DNA of 64,000 nucleotides, from the NCBI GenBank assembly GCA_965220345.1, contig OZ244822.1:1550001-1614000 (forward strand), given 5' to 3'. The notes under the pieces were generated by a model. The model searched no databases. It was not told the origin of the DNA and saw nothing but the letters and a program-made list of their open reading frames with translations. The stretch is from Aldehydirespirator sp965220345. GTDB lineage: Bacteria > Actinomycetota > Acidimicrobiia > Acidimicrobiales > Aldehydirespiratoraceae. Position 1 is the stretch's first letter. The number at the start of each line of letters is the position of its first letter. Shown one piece after another: positions 52,560 to 61,465 of the stretch. The position numbers and the translations under genes are program-made.

Positions 52560-54437
52560 GTGCTTGAGGCTGCCTGGCTGATTTGCGCCTTTCCGCTTGC
52601 CGGGTTCGTTCTGCTTGTCGTGCTGGGTCGTCGTATCGGTGAACCCTTCGCTGGCTGGTTGGCATCTGCCGCCATGACCGGAGCTTTCGCAAGCTCAGCG
52701 GCGACGTTTTTCGCTTTGATGAACCGCAACGAAGCCGACCGCCGTTTTGTGGTGACCTTGTTCGAATGGATCCCCGCTGGCGACTTTACGGTAGATGCTG
52801 GACTGCTGATTGATCCACTATCGGTGACGATGGCGCTGTTCGTAACAGGTGTGGGAACAGTGATCCACATTTACGCCATCGGCTACATGCACGGCGACTC
52901 CGACTTCGCCAAGTTCTTCACTTATCTCAACTTGTTTGCTTTTTCGATGCTGGTGTTGGTGCTAGGCGACAATCTGGCGCTCACCTTCCTCGGCTGGGAA
53001 GGAGTGGGTGCCTGCTCCTATCTGCTGATTTCGTTTTGGTTTAGCGACGAAGCCAACGCCGCAGCAGGCAAAAAGGCTTTCATCACCAACCGGGTGGGCG
53101 ACTGGGGTTTCATGCTGGCCATCTTCTGGTGCTTCGCAGCGCTGGGCTCGGTGCGCTACTTAGATTTGTTCGGTCAAGCCGATTCGCTGTCGTCAAGCAC
53201 CGCCACAGTGATCGTGGTTTTGCTTTTTGTGGCTGCTGCTGGCAAATCAGCGCAGTTGCCGCTTTATATCTGGCTGCCTGATGCCATGGCTGGCCCTACC
53301 CCAGTGTCAGCGCTAATACACGCAGCCACGATGGTCACCGCCGGTGTGTATTTGCTGGTGCGGGTCAATCCAGTGATCGCAGCAGCTGACGCTTGGGCAC
53401 CTGAACTAATCGCCTGGGTAGGTGTCGGCACTGCATTGTTTGCAGCGGGTGCGGCCATGGCCCAAAACGACATCAAGAAAGTGTTGGCTTATTCCACTAT
53501 CAGCCAGCTCGGCTACATGATGCTGGCCGTCGGGTCAGGGGCTTATGTGGCCGCGATTTTCCACATGATCACCCACGCTTTCTTCAAGGCACTGCTGTTT
53601 TTGGGAGCAGGTTCGGTTATTCATGCCATGCATCATCGCCAAGACATGCGTGGCTACGGCGCGCTGCGTGCGGTCATGCCGATCACTGCGGGCACTTTCA
53701 TTGTGGGTTGGCTGGCTATCGCCGGGGTTCCGCCGTTTGCGGGTTTCTGGTCCAAAGACGAGATTTTGGCATACGCCTGGGATCACAGCCCGGCGTTGTG
53801 GTTGGTGGGTATCGCCACTGCCGTGCTGACCGCCTTCTATATGAGCCGACTCGTTTTCATGACTTTCTTTGGTTCGGCCCGATACGAAAGCGACGACAAG
53901 CCCCATGAGATGTCTCTGTTGATGACGTTGCCGTTGGTGGCATTAGCTGGTGCCGCAGTGGTCGCTGGCTTGATTAACCTGCCCTTCAGTTCCGATCTGC
54001 ACTTTCTGGGGGCTTGGCTTGAACCTTCGCTGTTCGGCAACGAAGCTCATCTCAGTTCATCGACGGCAACGCAATGGCTGCTGGCGTTGCTGTCAATAGC
54101 TGGCGCTGCGCTTGGCATCGCAGTTGCTGCAGCGGTTTATTTGCGTCAGCGCCTGCCTGCACAACGTTTTGAGTGGTCAGCTGCAGCCCGAGCCTTCTAT
54201 GTTGATGAACTCTGGACTCGTTTCGTGGGCGGGCCCGGCAGAAGAAGCTTCGAAGCGGTCGCAGCTTTTGACTCTGATGTCGTAGACGGTGCCGTCAACG
54301 GTTTGGGTCGTTCAGTACGTGCCACCGCTGCTGTGATGCGCCGGGCTCAGTCAGGTTTCGTGCGCTCTTATGCGTTGTTGACAGCAGCAGGCGCGTTGGC
54401 GTTGCTGGTCTGGTTCATTATCAGAGCGAGCGTGTGA
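52560..54437 (+). CDS. nuoL: NuoL, complex I proton-pumping subunit (ND5)
   Basis: 625 residues, about 15 membrane helices of the Mrp-antiporter-like fold. Recognisable parts are FLGWEGVGACSYLLISFWF, LPLYIWLPDAMAGPTPVSALIHAATMVTAGVYLL and AYSTISQLGYMMLAVG, including the glutamate and lysine residues of the pumping path. The long C-terminal lateral helix region follows. GTG start. Confidence 0.95.
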   Translation: MLEAAWLICAFPLAGFVLLVVLGRRIGEPFAGWLASAAMTGAFASSAATFFALMNRNEADRRFVVTLFEWIPAGDFTVDAGLLIDPLSVTMALFVTGVGTVIHIYAIGYMHGDSDFAKFFTYLNLFAFSMLVLVLGDNLALTFLGWEGVGACSYLLISFWFSDEANAAAGKKAFITNRVGDWGFMLAIFWCFAALGSVRYLDLFGQADSLSSSTATVIVVLLFVAAAGKSAQLPLYIWLPDAMAGPTPVSALIHAATMVTAGVYLLVRVNPVIAAADAWAPELIAWVGVGTALFAAGAAMAQNDIKKVLAYSTISQLGYMMLAVGSGAYVAAIFHMITHAFFKALLFLGAGSVIHAMHHRQDMRGYGALRAVMPITAGTFIVGWLAIAGVPPFAGFWSKDEILAYAWDHSPALWLVGIATAVLTAFYMSRLVFMTFFGSARYESDDKPHEMSLLMTLPLVALAGAAVVAGLINLPFSSDLHFLGAWLEPSLFGNEAHLSSSTATQWLLALLSIAGAALGIAVAAAVYLRQRLPAQRFEWSAAARAFYVDELWTRFVGGPGRRSFEAVAAFDSDVVDGAVNGLGRSVRATAAVMRRAQSGFVRSYALLTAAGALALLVWFIIRASV

Positions 54438-54438
54438 A

Positions 54439-56085
54439 ATGATTGAAGCTTCGACGTTCCCGGCTGCTTTGACAGTGCTAGTGCTGGTGCCAGCCGCGGG
54501 TGCGGTGCTGTTGATGCTGCTGCCGCGCAGTAGGCCCGATCTGTTGAAACCGGTGGCGTTGTTGATAGCGGCAGTGCCAGCAGCTTTAACTGTGTGGATA
54601 CTCAGCGAGTTTGATACCGCCTCTGCTGCCAGTTTCCAGTTCTGGCAGCAACACGAATGGATCGCAGGCTGGGGCATTTCCTGGCAGGTGGGAATAGACG
54701 GCCTGTCACTGCTGCTAGTGGTGCTAACAGCGCTGATCTTCCCGCTGGTGATCATCGGCGTAGATGCCGAACATTCCCCCAAGCCTTATTACGCCTGGAT
54801 GCTGCTGCTAGAAGCTGGCTGTCTAGGCAGTTTCTTAGCGCTGGATCTGGTGATGTTCTTCGTGTTTTTCGAGATTGTGCTAGTGCCAATGTATTTCTTG
54901 ATCGGGGGCTGGGGCCACGGTCAAAGGGCATATGCGGCCACCAAGTTTTTTTTGTTCACGATGTTCGGTTCGGCTCTCATGCTGGTGGCGATCGTGTCGT
55001 TGGCCTTCCTGCACTCCTCAGCATCAGGTGGTGAACTGACTTTCGGTCTGGTTGCTATAGCCGAGTCGCAGTTGTTGGCCACCAACACGGCGCGCTGGCT
55101 GTTCTTGGCTTTCGCATTGGCTTTCGCAGTGAAAGTTCCGCTGTTCCCGTTGCATACCTGGCTGCCTGATGCTCACACCAACGCCCCCACAGCCGGGTCG
55201 GTGATCCTGGCAGCGGTGCTGTTGAAGCTTGGCACCTACGGCCTGGTGCGTTTCGGGTTGTATCTGTTCCCTGAAGCTTCGGTCTATTTCGCGCCGCTGA
55301 TGGTGACTTTGGGTGTGATCGGCATCATCTACGGAGCTGTAGCAGCGGCCATGCAACGCGACCTTAAACGTTTGGTTGCTTACTCGTCGGTGGCGCATCT
55401 CGGTTTCATCGTGATCGGCATTTTCGCGCTTAACAGCGAAGGTCTCACCGGTGGTGTGTTGCAGATGGTCAACCACGGCGTGTCCACGGGTGCATTGTTT
55501 TTGCTGGTGGGGATGATCTATGAACGTCGCCACACTCGTGAAATATCTGAACTAGGCGGCTTGCAGAAGCCTGCGCCGCTGTTGGCGGCAGTGTTTATGG
55601 TGGTGATGCTGTCATCAATCGGGTTGCCGGGCCTCAACGGGTTCGTGGGTGAACTGCTAGTGCTGCTGGGGACCTTCAACGCTTACCGCTGGTGGGCTGT
55701 GGTAGCGGCTTCTGGTGTGATTTTGGCGGCGGTGTATTTGCTTTGGGCTTATCAGCGGGTGTTTCATGGGCAAGCCTCCGAAGCTAACTCTCAGATACCA
55801 GATCTTGGATGGCGTGAAGGTTTGGTGTTGGCACCATTCGTTGCGGCAATCGTGTTCATGGGGGTGTATCCCAAACCGGTGATCGAACGAATCGAGCCAG
55901 CAGTTGACGCGGTCATTGTTCATGTGGAGCAAAACGTTGCTGGTTTCTCTGAACCTGTTGCCGATGTGTCCCCATCGGTGAGCTTGGATGACTTAGCACG
56001 CTCCCACTCCGAGAATCACGATGATCACGGCGACCATGACGATCATGATCATGATCACGACGATCCCGACCACAGTGACGGGTGA
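54439..56085 (+). CDS. nuoM: NuoM, complex I proton-pumping subunit (ND4) with His/Asp-rich tail
   Basis: 548 residues. The antiporter-like core has FFEIVLVPMYFLIGGWG, VPLFPLHTWLPDAHTNAPTAGSVILAAVLLKLGTYG and AYSSVAHLGF. After about residue 515 comes a tail of 30 residues composed almost only of His, Asp and Glu (HDDHGDHDDHDHDHDD), which is not part of normal NuoM and looks metal-binding. The ATG is one base after the nuoL stop. Confidence 0.95.
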   Translation: MIEASTFPAALTVLVLVPAAGAVLLMLLPRSRPDLLKPVALLIAAVPAALTVWILSEFDTASAASFQFWQQHEWIAGWGISWQVGIDGLSLLLVVLTALIFPLVIIGVDAEHSPKPYYAWMLLLEAGCLGSFLALDLVMFFVFFEIVLVPMYFLIGGWGHGQRAYAATKFFLFTMFGSALMLVAIVSLAFLHSSASGGELTFGLVAIAESQLLATNTARWLFLAFALAFAVKVPLFPLHTWLPDAHTNAPTAGSVILAAVLLKLGTYGLVRFGLYLFPEASVYFAPLMVTLGVIGIIYGAVAAAMQRDLKRLVAYSSVAHLGFIVIGIFALNSEGLTGGVLQMVNHGVSTGALFLLVGMIYERRHTREISELGGLQKPAPLLAAVFMVVMLSSIGLPGLNGFVGELLVLLGTFNAYRWWAVVAASGVILAAVYLLWAYQRVFHGQASEANSQIPDLGWREGLVLAPFVAAIVFMGVYPKPVIERIEPAVDAVIVHVEQNVAGFSEPVADVSPSVSLDDLARSHSENHDDHGDHDDHDHDHDDPDHSDG

Positions 56086-56089
56086 TGTG

Positions 56090-57589
56090 ATGATTGTTGC
56101 TCAACTCCCAGTGCAAACCCCTGACATTGATTGGGTAGGCCTGTTGCCGGTGCTATTACCTGCTGCTGGGGCCTTGCTGTGGCTGTTGGTGCGCTCGCTG
56201 CTGCCGAGCCGTTTAGCTTCCGCCACACTTGACGCAGCCTGGACTTTCTGTTCAGCCGTTGCTGGCTTTGTTGCGGTGGTGGTTTTGTGGCAGCGAGACG
56301 AAGCAATAGAGGCTTTCGCGGGCCAGTTGGTGATGGATCGCACGTCGCTCTTCTTAGCTGGCGTGATTCTCGGGTCTGTTGTGCTTGTGGCTCTTACGCT
56401 GCCGCGTTACTGCCAACGCACCGGTGTCGCCAGTGCCGAGCTTTGCGTTTTGATGCTGCTGGCCGCAGCCGGTGCTGTGACAATGGCCGCAGCCGCAGAT
56501 TTGATTGTGTTGTTCCTCGGACTCGAGACCATGTCGATAGCCGCTTATGTAATGGCTGCGCTCAATCTGCGTCGCCTTGAGTCGCTGGAAGCTGGTTTGA
56601 AGTATTTCGTGCTGGGCGCTTTCTCCACTGCTTTCCTGCTTTTCGGGATCGCACTGGTTTATGGTGCCACCGGCAGCACCAACCTGGCTGAGATCGGCGA
56701 CTTTCTCGCTGATTTCATTTTGCTGCAAGATGCCATGCTGCTTGCCGGTATGGCGATGCTGCTAGTAGGTCTGGGTTTCAAAGTGGCGGCTGCGCCGTTC
56801 CATGCTTGGGCACCTGATACATATACGGGCTCACCAACCCCGGTAACCGCTTTCATGGCTTCCGCAGTCAAAGCCGCAGGGTTCGCCGCGGTGATACGTG
56901 TGTTCATTGAGGCTTTGAGCCTTCGAGCTGACGACTGGCGGCCAGCGGTGTTTGCGCTGACTTGCGCCACTCTGGCGGTCGGTTCATTAGGGGCTGCGGT
57001 GCAAAGCGATGTCAAGCGGATCCTTGCGTACTCATCGATTTCTCATGCAGGGTTCATTCTTGTTGGGGTGCAGGCTGCCAACGATTCTGGGGTGTCAGCG
57101 GTTTTGTTTTATTTGGCCGCTTACGCCGTGATCGCTGTAGGAAGCTTCACCTGGTTGGCAGCGCTTTCAGGTGCTCGAGACGACCGGATCGCCCTTGATT
57201 GGCTGGCCGGACTTGGTAACAGAAGACCGGCGCTGGCTTTGGGTTTGACGATGCTGCTGCTAGCTCAGGCAGGTGTGCCGTTCACGTCAGGTTTCGTGGC
57301 GAAGTTCTCGGTGATCGCCGCGGCCGCTGATGCTCGTTCCTATTGGCTGGCTGTGGTCGCGATGATCAGCGGTGTGATCGCGGCTTTCGCCTATCTGCGA
57401 GTGGTGGTGGTCATGTATTTCCGTGATAGCGGTGAGGACGGGGATGCTGTGCAGTCTGTGGGAGAGTCCAAGTCGGCTATCGGCTTAGGGGCAGCGACAG
57501 TCATCGCAGCTGCTGTTCTATTCACGATTGTGATTGGCTTGTTCCCAGGAGTGTTGGAGTCACTTTCCAGCACCGCCGTCAGCTCCTGA
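56090..57589 (+). CDS. nuoN: NuoN, complex I proton-pumping subunit (ND2)
   Basis: 499 residues, about 14 helices. The FLGLETMSIAAYVMAALNL segment, AAPFHAWAPDTYTGSPTPVTAFMASAVKAAGFAA and AYSSISHAGFILVG are typical of ND2/NuoN. ATG at 56090, four bases after the nuoM stop. Last gene of the first nuo set; the deacylase gene follows within ten bases. Confidence 0.94.
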   Translation: MIVAQLPVQTPDIDWVGLLPVLLPAAGALLWLLVRSLLPSRLASATLDAAWTFCSAVAGFVAVVVLWQRDEAIEAFAGQLVMDRTSLFLAGVILGSVVLVALTLPRYCQRTGVASAELCVLMLLAAAGAVTMAAAADLIVLFLGLETMSIAAYVMAALNLRRLESLEAGLKYFVLGAFSTAFLLFGIALVYGATGSTNLAEIGDFLADFILLQDAMLLAGMAMLLVGLGFKVAAAPFHAWAPDTYTGSPTPVTAFMASAVKAAGFAAVIRVFIEALSLRADDWRPAVFALTCATLAVGSLGAAVQSDVKRILAYSSISHAGFILVGVQAANDSGVSAVLFYLAAYAVIAVGSFTWLAALSGARDDRIALDWLAGLGNRRPALALGLTMLLLAQAGVPFTSGFVAKFSVIAAAADARSYWLAVVAMISGVIAAFAYLRVVVVMYFRDSGEDGDAVQSVGESKSAIGLGAATVIAAAVLFTIVIGLFPGVLESLSSTAVSS

Positions 57590-57598
57590 TCCTTCGCT

Positions 57599-58075
57599 AT
57601 GTCGAGCACTAGGAGCAGCGCAGCTAAACGCTTCGAAGAGGCTGCGACAGCGCTGGGTCTTGACCTTGACATCAAGCGATTCCCTGAGGGAACCCGCACC
57701 GCTGCGGATGCCGCTGCCGCGGTGGGCTGCGAACTGGGACAGATCGTGAAGTCTCTGGTTTTTGAATGCGACGGCGAGCCGCTGCTAGCACTCACTTCGG
57801 GATCGAAGCGTGTCGAAACGGCTGCACTGGGTCATCTGGCGGGCGGAACGGTCAAACAGGCAAGCGCCGACACTGTCAAAGCGGCCACTGGATACGCCAT
57901 TGGCGGCACACCCCCGTTTGGGCATAGCAATCCGTTGCGCACTTTCGTGGATGCTTCTCTTCTGCATTACGAAACCGTATGGGCCGCCGCTGGCACCGCA
58001 GAGTTAGTGTTCGCTCTCTCAAGCGATGATCTAGTGAGGATCACCGGTGGCACCGTTGCTGACTTCGTCGTTTGA
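57599..58075 (+). CDS. YbaK/EbsC-type aminoacyl-tRNA deacylase
   Basis: 158 residues of the YbaK/ProX editing-domain family, which hydrolyses mischarged tRNA such as Cys-tRNA(Pro) or Ala-tRNA(Pro). The conserved lysine is in LGQIVKSLVF, and GYAIGGTPPFGH is the GxxPPfGh loop of the active site. It closely follows nuoN and may be cotranscribed, but no functional link to complex I is known. The exact tRNA substrate cannot be told. Confidence 0.9.
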   Translation: MSSTRSSAAKRFEEAATALGLDLDIKRFPEGTRTAADAAAAVGCELGQIVKSLVFECDGEPLLALTSGSKRVETAALGHLAGGTVKQASADTVKAATGYAIGGTPPFGHSNPLRTFVDASLLHYETVWAAAGTAELVFALSSDDLVRITGGTVADFVV

Positions 58076-58143
58076 TCAGGCTGGCTACTGAATCCTAAAT
58101 CTGGCCGCTCGCCGCTAGCCGTGTAGTCAGAACTAGTTCAGAG

Positions 58144-58635
58144 CTAGACAGCCGCACGCAGTCCGGTGGTGGCTTCAAGCGCAGAGATGCGTTCGCCTTG
58201 TTGTGCCATGGCGTTCATGGCTTCGCGGTGTAGTGCTTCGGTGTGGGCTGTGAGGTCAGCTGCTGTCTTGGCGATGGCGTTCATGGCTTCGCGGTGTAGT
58301 GCTTCGGTGTGGGCTGTGAGGTCAGCTGCTGTCTTGGCGATGGCGTTCATGGCTTCTTGATGTCGGTCGGCGCTTCGTTCTTCTTGCCGTGCGATGGCGG
58401 TCATAGCTTCTTGGAACATCACCGCGGCTCGTTCGCCTTGTTGTGCTACGGCGGTCATAGCTTCTTGGAACATCTCGGCGGTCCGCTCACTTTGCCGTGT
58501 GATAGCGGCAATGGCCACCATGTGTTCCTCGGCTCTCAGGGAGTTTTGTCTGAGCAGATAGTGCAGCAGCACCGCGATTATTCCAAGCAGACCTGAACCT
58601 AGAATGGATATCAATGCAATGAGCATGAAATACAT
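58144..58635 (-). CDS. Membrane-anchored coiled-coil repeat protein
   Basis: 163 residues. An N-terminal membrane helix (about 3-27) is followed by a long predicted coiled coil of recurring EAMxAIAxQ...ERxAxxxQ units. Two perfect-looking 22-residue repeats (EAMNAIAKTAADLTAHTEALHR) come from a 66-bp DNA duplication; 18-residue units lie before them. No known family. It probably extends from the membrane into the cytoplasm, or outside if the helix is a signal anchor. Confidence 0.68.
   Translation of the reverse strand: MYFMLIALISILGSGLLGIIAVLLHYLLRQNSLRAEEHMVAIAAITRQSERTAEMFQEAMTAVAQQGERAAVMFQEAMTAIARQEERSADRHQEAMNAIAKTAADLTAHTEALHREAMNAIAKTAADLTAHTEALHREAMNAMAQQGERISALEATTGLRAAV
58208..58356. 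repeat. 66-bp tandem repeat, two copies plus partial third
   Basis: Identical 66-bp units start at 58208 and 58274; the first 17 bases of a third begin at 58340. They encode 22-residue coiled-coil repeats in the minus-strand protein, and the unit length preserves the frame. Confidence 0.9.
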
Positions 58636-58761
58636 GATAGATGATGATTAGGCCATACGCAACTTCAGCCCTGATTTATTTTCGCTATTGTGCAGAGACC
58701 GTTGTTTCCGCCGATCTGCTTGCTCGCCTATCCGCCTAGCCTCTAAGCTGAAGAGTCCTAT

Positions 58762-59124
58762 ATGAGCTTGTATTACGTGCAGAAGTTCCTCTACGAACTC
58801 AACCGCGACCCGCAGCTGCAGGCGGCCTACCAAGCTGACAGGCGCAAGACGCTGACACCGTATGACCTTGACGAAACAGAGGTTGAGGCGCTTGCGGCTC
58901 CAGACATCGGCTTTTTATATGTGTTGGGGGTCAACGGCCAGATCTTGATGCATTTCGCTGCTCTGCATCAGATCCCGTGGACTGACTACCTTCAACTAAT
59001 GCGCGACGGGATCGCCGAGCACGGTCCGGTACGTGCTGGCGTGTATGCGATGGTCGGCTATGAAGGCGTGCCAGCCGACACAGTCGACTTAGTTGACACA
59101 GCTGATACTGCTGCCAAGTCGTAG
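58762..59124 (+). CDS. LigA-like small subunit of an extradiol dioxygenase
   Basis: 120-residue all-helical protein resembling the alpha subunit of protocatechuate 4,5-dioxygenase and related small LigA proteins: VQKFLYELNRDPQLQAAYQADRRKTLTPYDLDETEVEALAAPDIGFLYVLGVNGQILMHFAAL. The C-terminal tail is Val/Asp/Thr-rich. The subunit shapes the active site of its LigB partner. The likely partner is the next gene, which is on the opposite strand, and the two coding regions overlap at their 3' ends by 67 bases. Confidence 0.85.
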   Translation: MSLYYVQKFLYELNRDPQLQAAYQADRRKTLTPYDLDETEVEALAAPDIGFLYVLGVNGQILMHFAALHQIPWTDYLQLMRDGIAEHGPVRAGVYAMVGYEGVPADTVDLVDTADTAAKS

Positions 59125-59930
59125 CTGGCGGTGGTGCAACCTACCGCAAAGATCGGCACCGGTCGATAGAAATGCACAGTTCCGACCGCCGGGGACGCAG
59201 CCGCGCTGACAGCAATGAAGGTTCGGATCTCAAATCCGCCTTGACCGGCTTCGGCATACACCGACAGGTCGTCGTAACCGACTAGAGCTTCACGGTCGTT
59301 GCGGCACCAGCGGTCAAGAAAGTCCCGATCCCAGGCTTCGTTGATTTTGCCTGAGTCAGGTGTCGCAGGCCAGTGCGAAATCCCACCGGTTCCGATAACC
59401 GCAATCCGCTCAGGCACACTGTCAGCAGCTCGCCGGACAGCTTCGCCGAACGCCCAGACACGTTCATATGGCACCAGCGGCGGGCCTTGACAGTTGATGT
59501 TCACCGGTATCAGCGTGATGTCATAGTTGGGGGTCAGCAGATGCAGCGGCACCGCTATCCCGTGATCAAGCCGCCACTCCTCGGCGTAGGCAACATCTGA
59601 GGTCGCCATGATCTCGTTGATGAGCCGCTGCGACAGGTCGTGATTGCCTGGAACCGTAAATCGTTGTATGCCCAACCATTCGGGGTCTTCAATCGGGCCT
59701 TTGTAGTAGTCGGCCATACCGATAGCGAAACTCGGCATGTTGTTCATGAAGAAGTTAGCGAAATGTTCCGCAGCGATCACCATCAGGGCATCGGGTTTTG
59801 TTGCGGCCAGAGCTTTAGACATTTCGGCGTAGGCGGCATAAACCTCGGCTTTGACCTGTGGGTCAGCCATTTCGGCTCGCCCCACAATGCCAGGGGCGTG
59901 GCTGCAAACACCCGCGAATACAAGCGTCAT
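59058..59930 (-). CDS. LigB-like catalytic subunit of an extradiol ring-cleavage dioxygenase
   Basis: 290 residues of the class III extradiol dioxygenase family (protocatechuate 4,5-dioxygenase/gallate dioxygenase type), which opens aromatic diols beside the hydroxyl groups using Fe(II) and O2. Iron ligands and catalytic residues are visible: CSHAPG (His), AAEHFANFF (His), GTGGISHWP (catalytic His) and AEAGQGGFEIRTF (Glu). The ATG at 59930 is chosen because VFAGVCSHAPG must be near the N-terminus; longer frames upstream have no family similarity. Convergent with the LigA-like gene. Confidence 0.87.
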   Translation of the reverse strand: MTLVFAGVCSHAPGIVGRAEMADPQVKAEVYAAYAEMSKALAATKPDALMVIAAEHFANFFMNNMPSFAIGMADYYKGPIEDPEWLGIQRFTVPGNHDLSQRLINEIMATSDVAYAEEWRLDHGIAVPLHLLTPNYDITLIPVNINCQGPPLVPYERVWAFGEAVRRAADSVPERIAVIGTGGISHWPATPDSGKINEAWDRDFLDRWCRNDREALVGYDDLSVYAEAGQGGFEIRTFIAVSAAASPAVGTVHFYRPVPIFAVGCTTASYDLAAVSAVSTKSTVSAGTPS

Positions 59931-60189
59931 CGCAACAATGCTAAACCCAACTCCCGTAGCCAACGCAAGACCATAGCACCGCAGAAACAAAGGCTTTGAC
60001 CAAGAAACGCACCAGCTCAAGGAATCACCGCTTGCCGCCGTAAGGGGATGGTTGGCTATGATGAGTGATAGCCGATGGTAGGTAGGCGGCTGGAAGGGGG
60101 CTAGAGTGCTGCGCAGCAAGTGGCTGAAGTCCCGCCAGCAGTCAACTACAGTTTGGCGGGGCAGGTTCGTAAGACCGAGGAGTGTTCCA

Positions 60190-60528
60190 TTGAACATCAG
60201 CACTGACAGGCAAGGCGGGGCGTTGATCGCTGTTGCCGAAGGCCGCGTTGACGGAGCCAACGCCCTTGAGTTTCATGAAGCGCTTGAAGCTGCCATAAGC
60301 CCAGAAGACACGGGAATGGTGCTTGACTTTGAGTCCATCTCATATATCAGCAGCGCTGGGCTGCGAGTGGTGCTTCTGGTTGCCAAGATGCTTCAGAAAC
60401 AAAACGCCAAGATGGCCGTCTGCTCGCTGTCGGACTCAATCCGAGAAATCTTTGAGATCAGCGGTTTCGACAAGATCATCCCGGTTCACGGCACACGCGC
60501 CGACGCGCTAGCCGCAATCGGTGGCTGA
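60190..60528 (+). CDS. STAS domain protein, anti-sigma factor antagonist-like
   Basis: 112 residues from a TTG start at 60190, preceded by GAGGAG at a good distance. The STAS core is GRVDGANALEFHEALEAAI...VLDFESISYISSAGLRVVLLVAK; the serine in ISSAGLR is the usual phosphorylation site of SpoIIAA/RsbV-like proteins. It likely responds to a partner anti-sigma kinase not in this window. Longer reading frames upstream lack the ribosome binding site. Confidence 0.8.
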   Translation: MNISTDRQGGALIAVAEGRVDGANALEFHEALEAAISPEDTGMVLDFESISYISSAGLRVVLLVAKMLQKQNAKMAVCSLSDSIREIFEISGFDKIIPVHGTRADALAAIGG

Positions 60529-60570
60529 GCCGCACAAACACAGTTTGCGTCGCCGCTAGGCTCGCGGTTC

Positions 60571-60936
60571 GTGTCGGAGTTTCTTCGCACATATCTAACT
60601 GTCGGTATCTTCGGAGCTGTCGGTGTTGGACTTGTTGCAGCCCTGCTAGGGGTAGGCCGCATCCTTCGGCCTTCGCGCCCCACCCCAGCCAAAGTCGAGA
60701 ACTATGAGTCGGGGGTTGATCCCGTAGGCGACATGTGGTCGCAGGCCAACATTCGCTATTACGTGTTTGCGCTGCTGTTCGTGCTGTTCGACGTGGAAGC
60801 AGTGTTCATCTTCCCGTGGGCAGCTCGTCTAGAGACTTACGCCGTGTTCGGCCTTGTAGAAATGGCGATCTTTATTTTTATCCTGCTTCTGGGGCTTCTG
60901 TATGCCTGGCGCAAACGAATGCTGAGGTGGGTATGA
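60571..60936 (+). CDS. nuoA: Second NuoA (NuoA2)
   Basis: 121 residues, three membrane helices. The loop VENYESGVDPVGDMWSQANIRYYVFALLFVLFDVEAVFIFPWA is a NuoA signature but of a different subtype from the first nuoA: YESG lacks the cysteine of YECG and the DPVGDMWSQ part matches the group common in Acidobacteria, Chloroflexi and Firmicutes. Opens the second complex I cluster. GTG start. Confidence 0.93.
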   Translation: MSEFLRTYLTVGIFGAVGVGLVAALLGVGRILRPSRPTPAKVENYESGVDPVGDMWSQANIRYYVFALLFVLFDVEAVFIFPWAARLETYAVFGLVEMAIFIFILLLGLLYAWRKRMLRWV

Positions 60937-60964
60937 CCAACGGAACCGTCTTTAGGCAGCATGC

Positions 60965-61465
60965 ATGGGTCTAGTTGAATCGGGCAAGGTCCCCAAATCG
61001 CTTTCGACTTTGCTCAACATGAGCCGCAAATACTCGCTGTGGGTTTATCAGTGGGGGCTGGCCTGTTGCGCCATCGAAATGGGTGCCGCTTTCGGGTCGC
61101 CTCGCTACGACGTGATGCGTCTCGGGGTGATCCCTCTGCCTGCTAGTCCGCGCCAAGCTGACCTAGTGGTGATCTCCGGCACTGTCACCGACAAGATGGC
61201 ACCGTCGGTGCGGCGCCTGTATGAGCAGATGCCCGACCCGAAGTATGTGATTTCCATGGGCTCATGCGCTAACTGTGGCGGTCCCTACTGGGACAGCTAT
61301 TCGGTCACCAAAGGAGTCGATCAGATAGTGCCGGTTGATGTCTATGTGCCGGGCTGTCCGCCTCGCCCTGAAGCTCTGCTTGAAGGGATCGTCATGCTTC
61401 AAGAGCGCATCCAAAACGAAGACATGAGCCAGCGTTGGCAAGGTGAGCCGATTGTCGTCACCTGA
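60965..61465 (+). CDS. nuoB: Second NuoB (NuoB2)
   Basis: 166 residues. All N2-cluster cysteines are present: LACCAIEMG, MGSCANCGG and YVPGCPPRPE. Compared with the first NuoB it is shorter and lacks the Gln/Ala tail. It overlaps the nuoC2 start by 23 bases. Confidence 0.94.
   Translation: MGLVESGKVPKSLSTLLNMSRKYSLWVYQWGLACCAIEMGAAFGSPRYDVMRLGVIPLPASPRQADLVVISGTVTDKMAPSVRRLYEQMPDPKYVISMGSCANCGGPYWDSYSVTKGVDQIVPVDVYVPGCPPRPEALLEGIVMLQERIQNEDMSQRWQGEPIVVT

Noticed and set aside
59931..60260. Upstream in-frame extension of the LigB-like gene
   Set aside because: The added residues have no similarity to the family, and the conserved CSHAPG must lie near the N-terminus; the ATG at 59930 fits.
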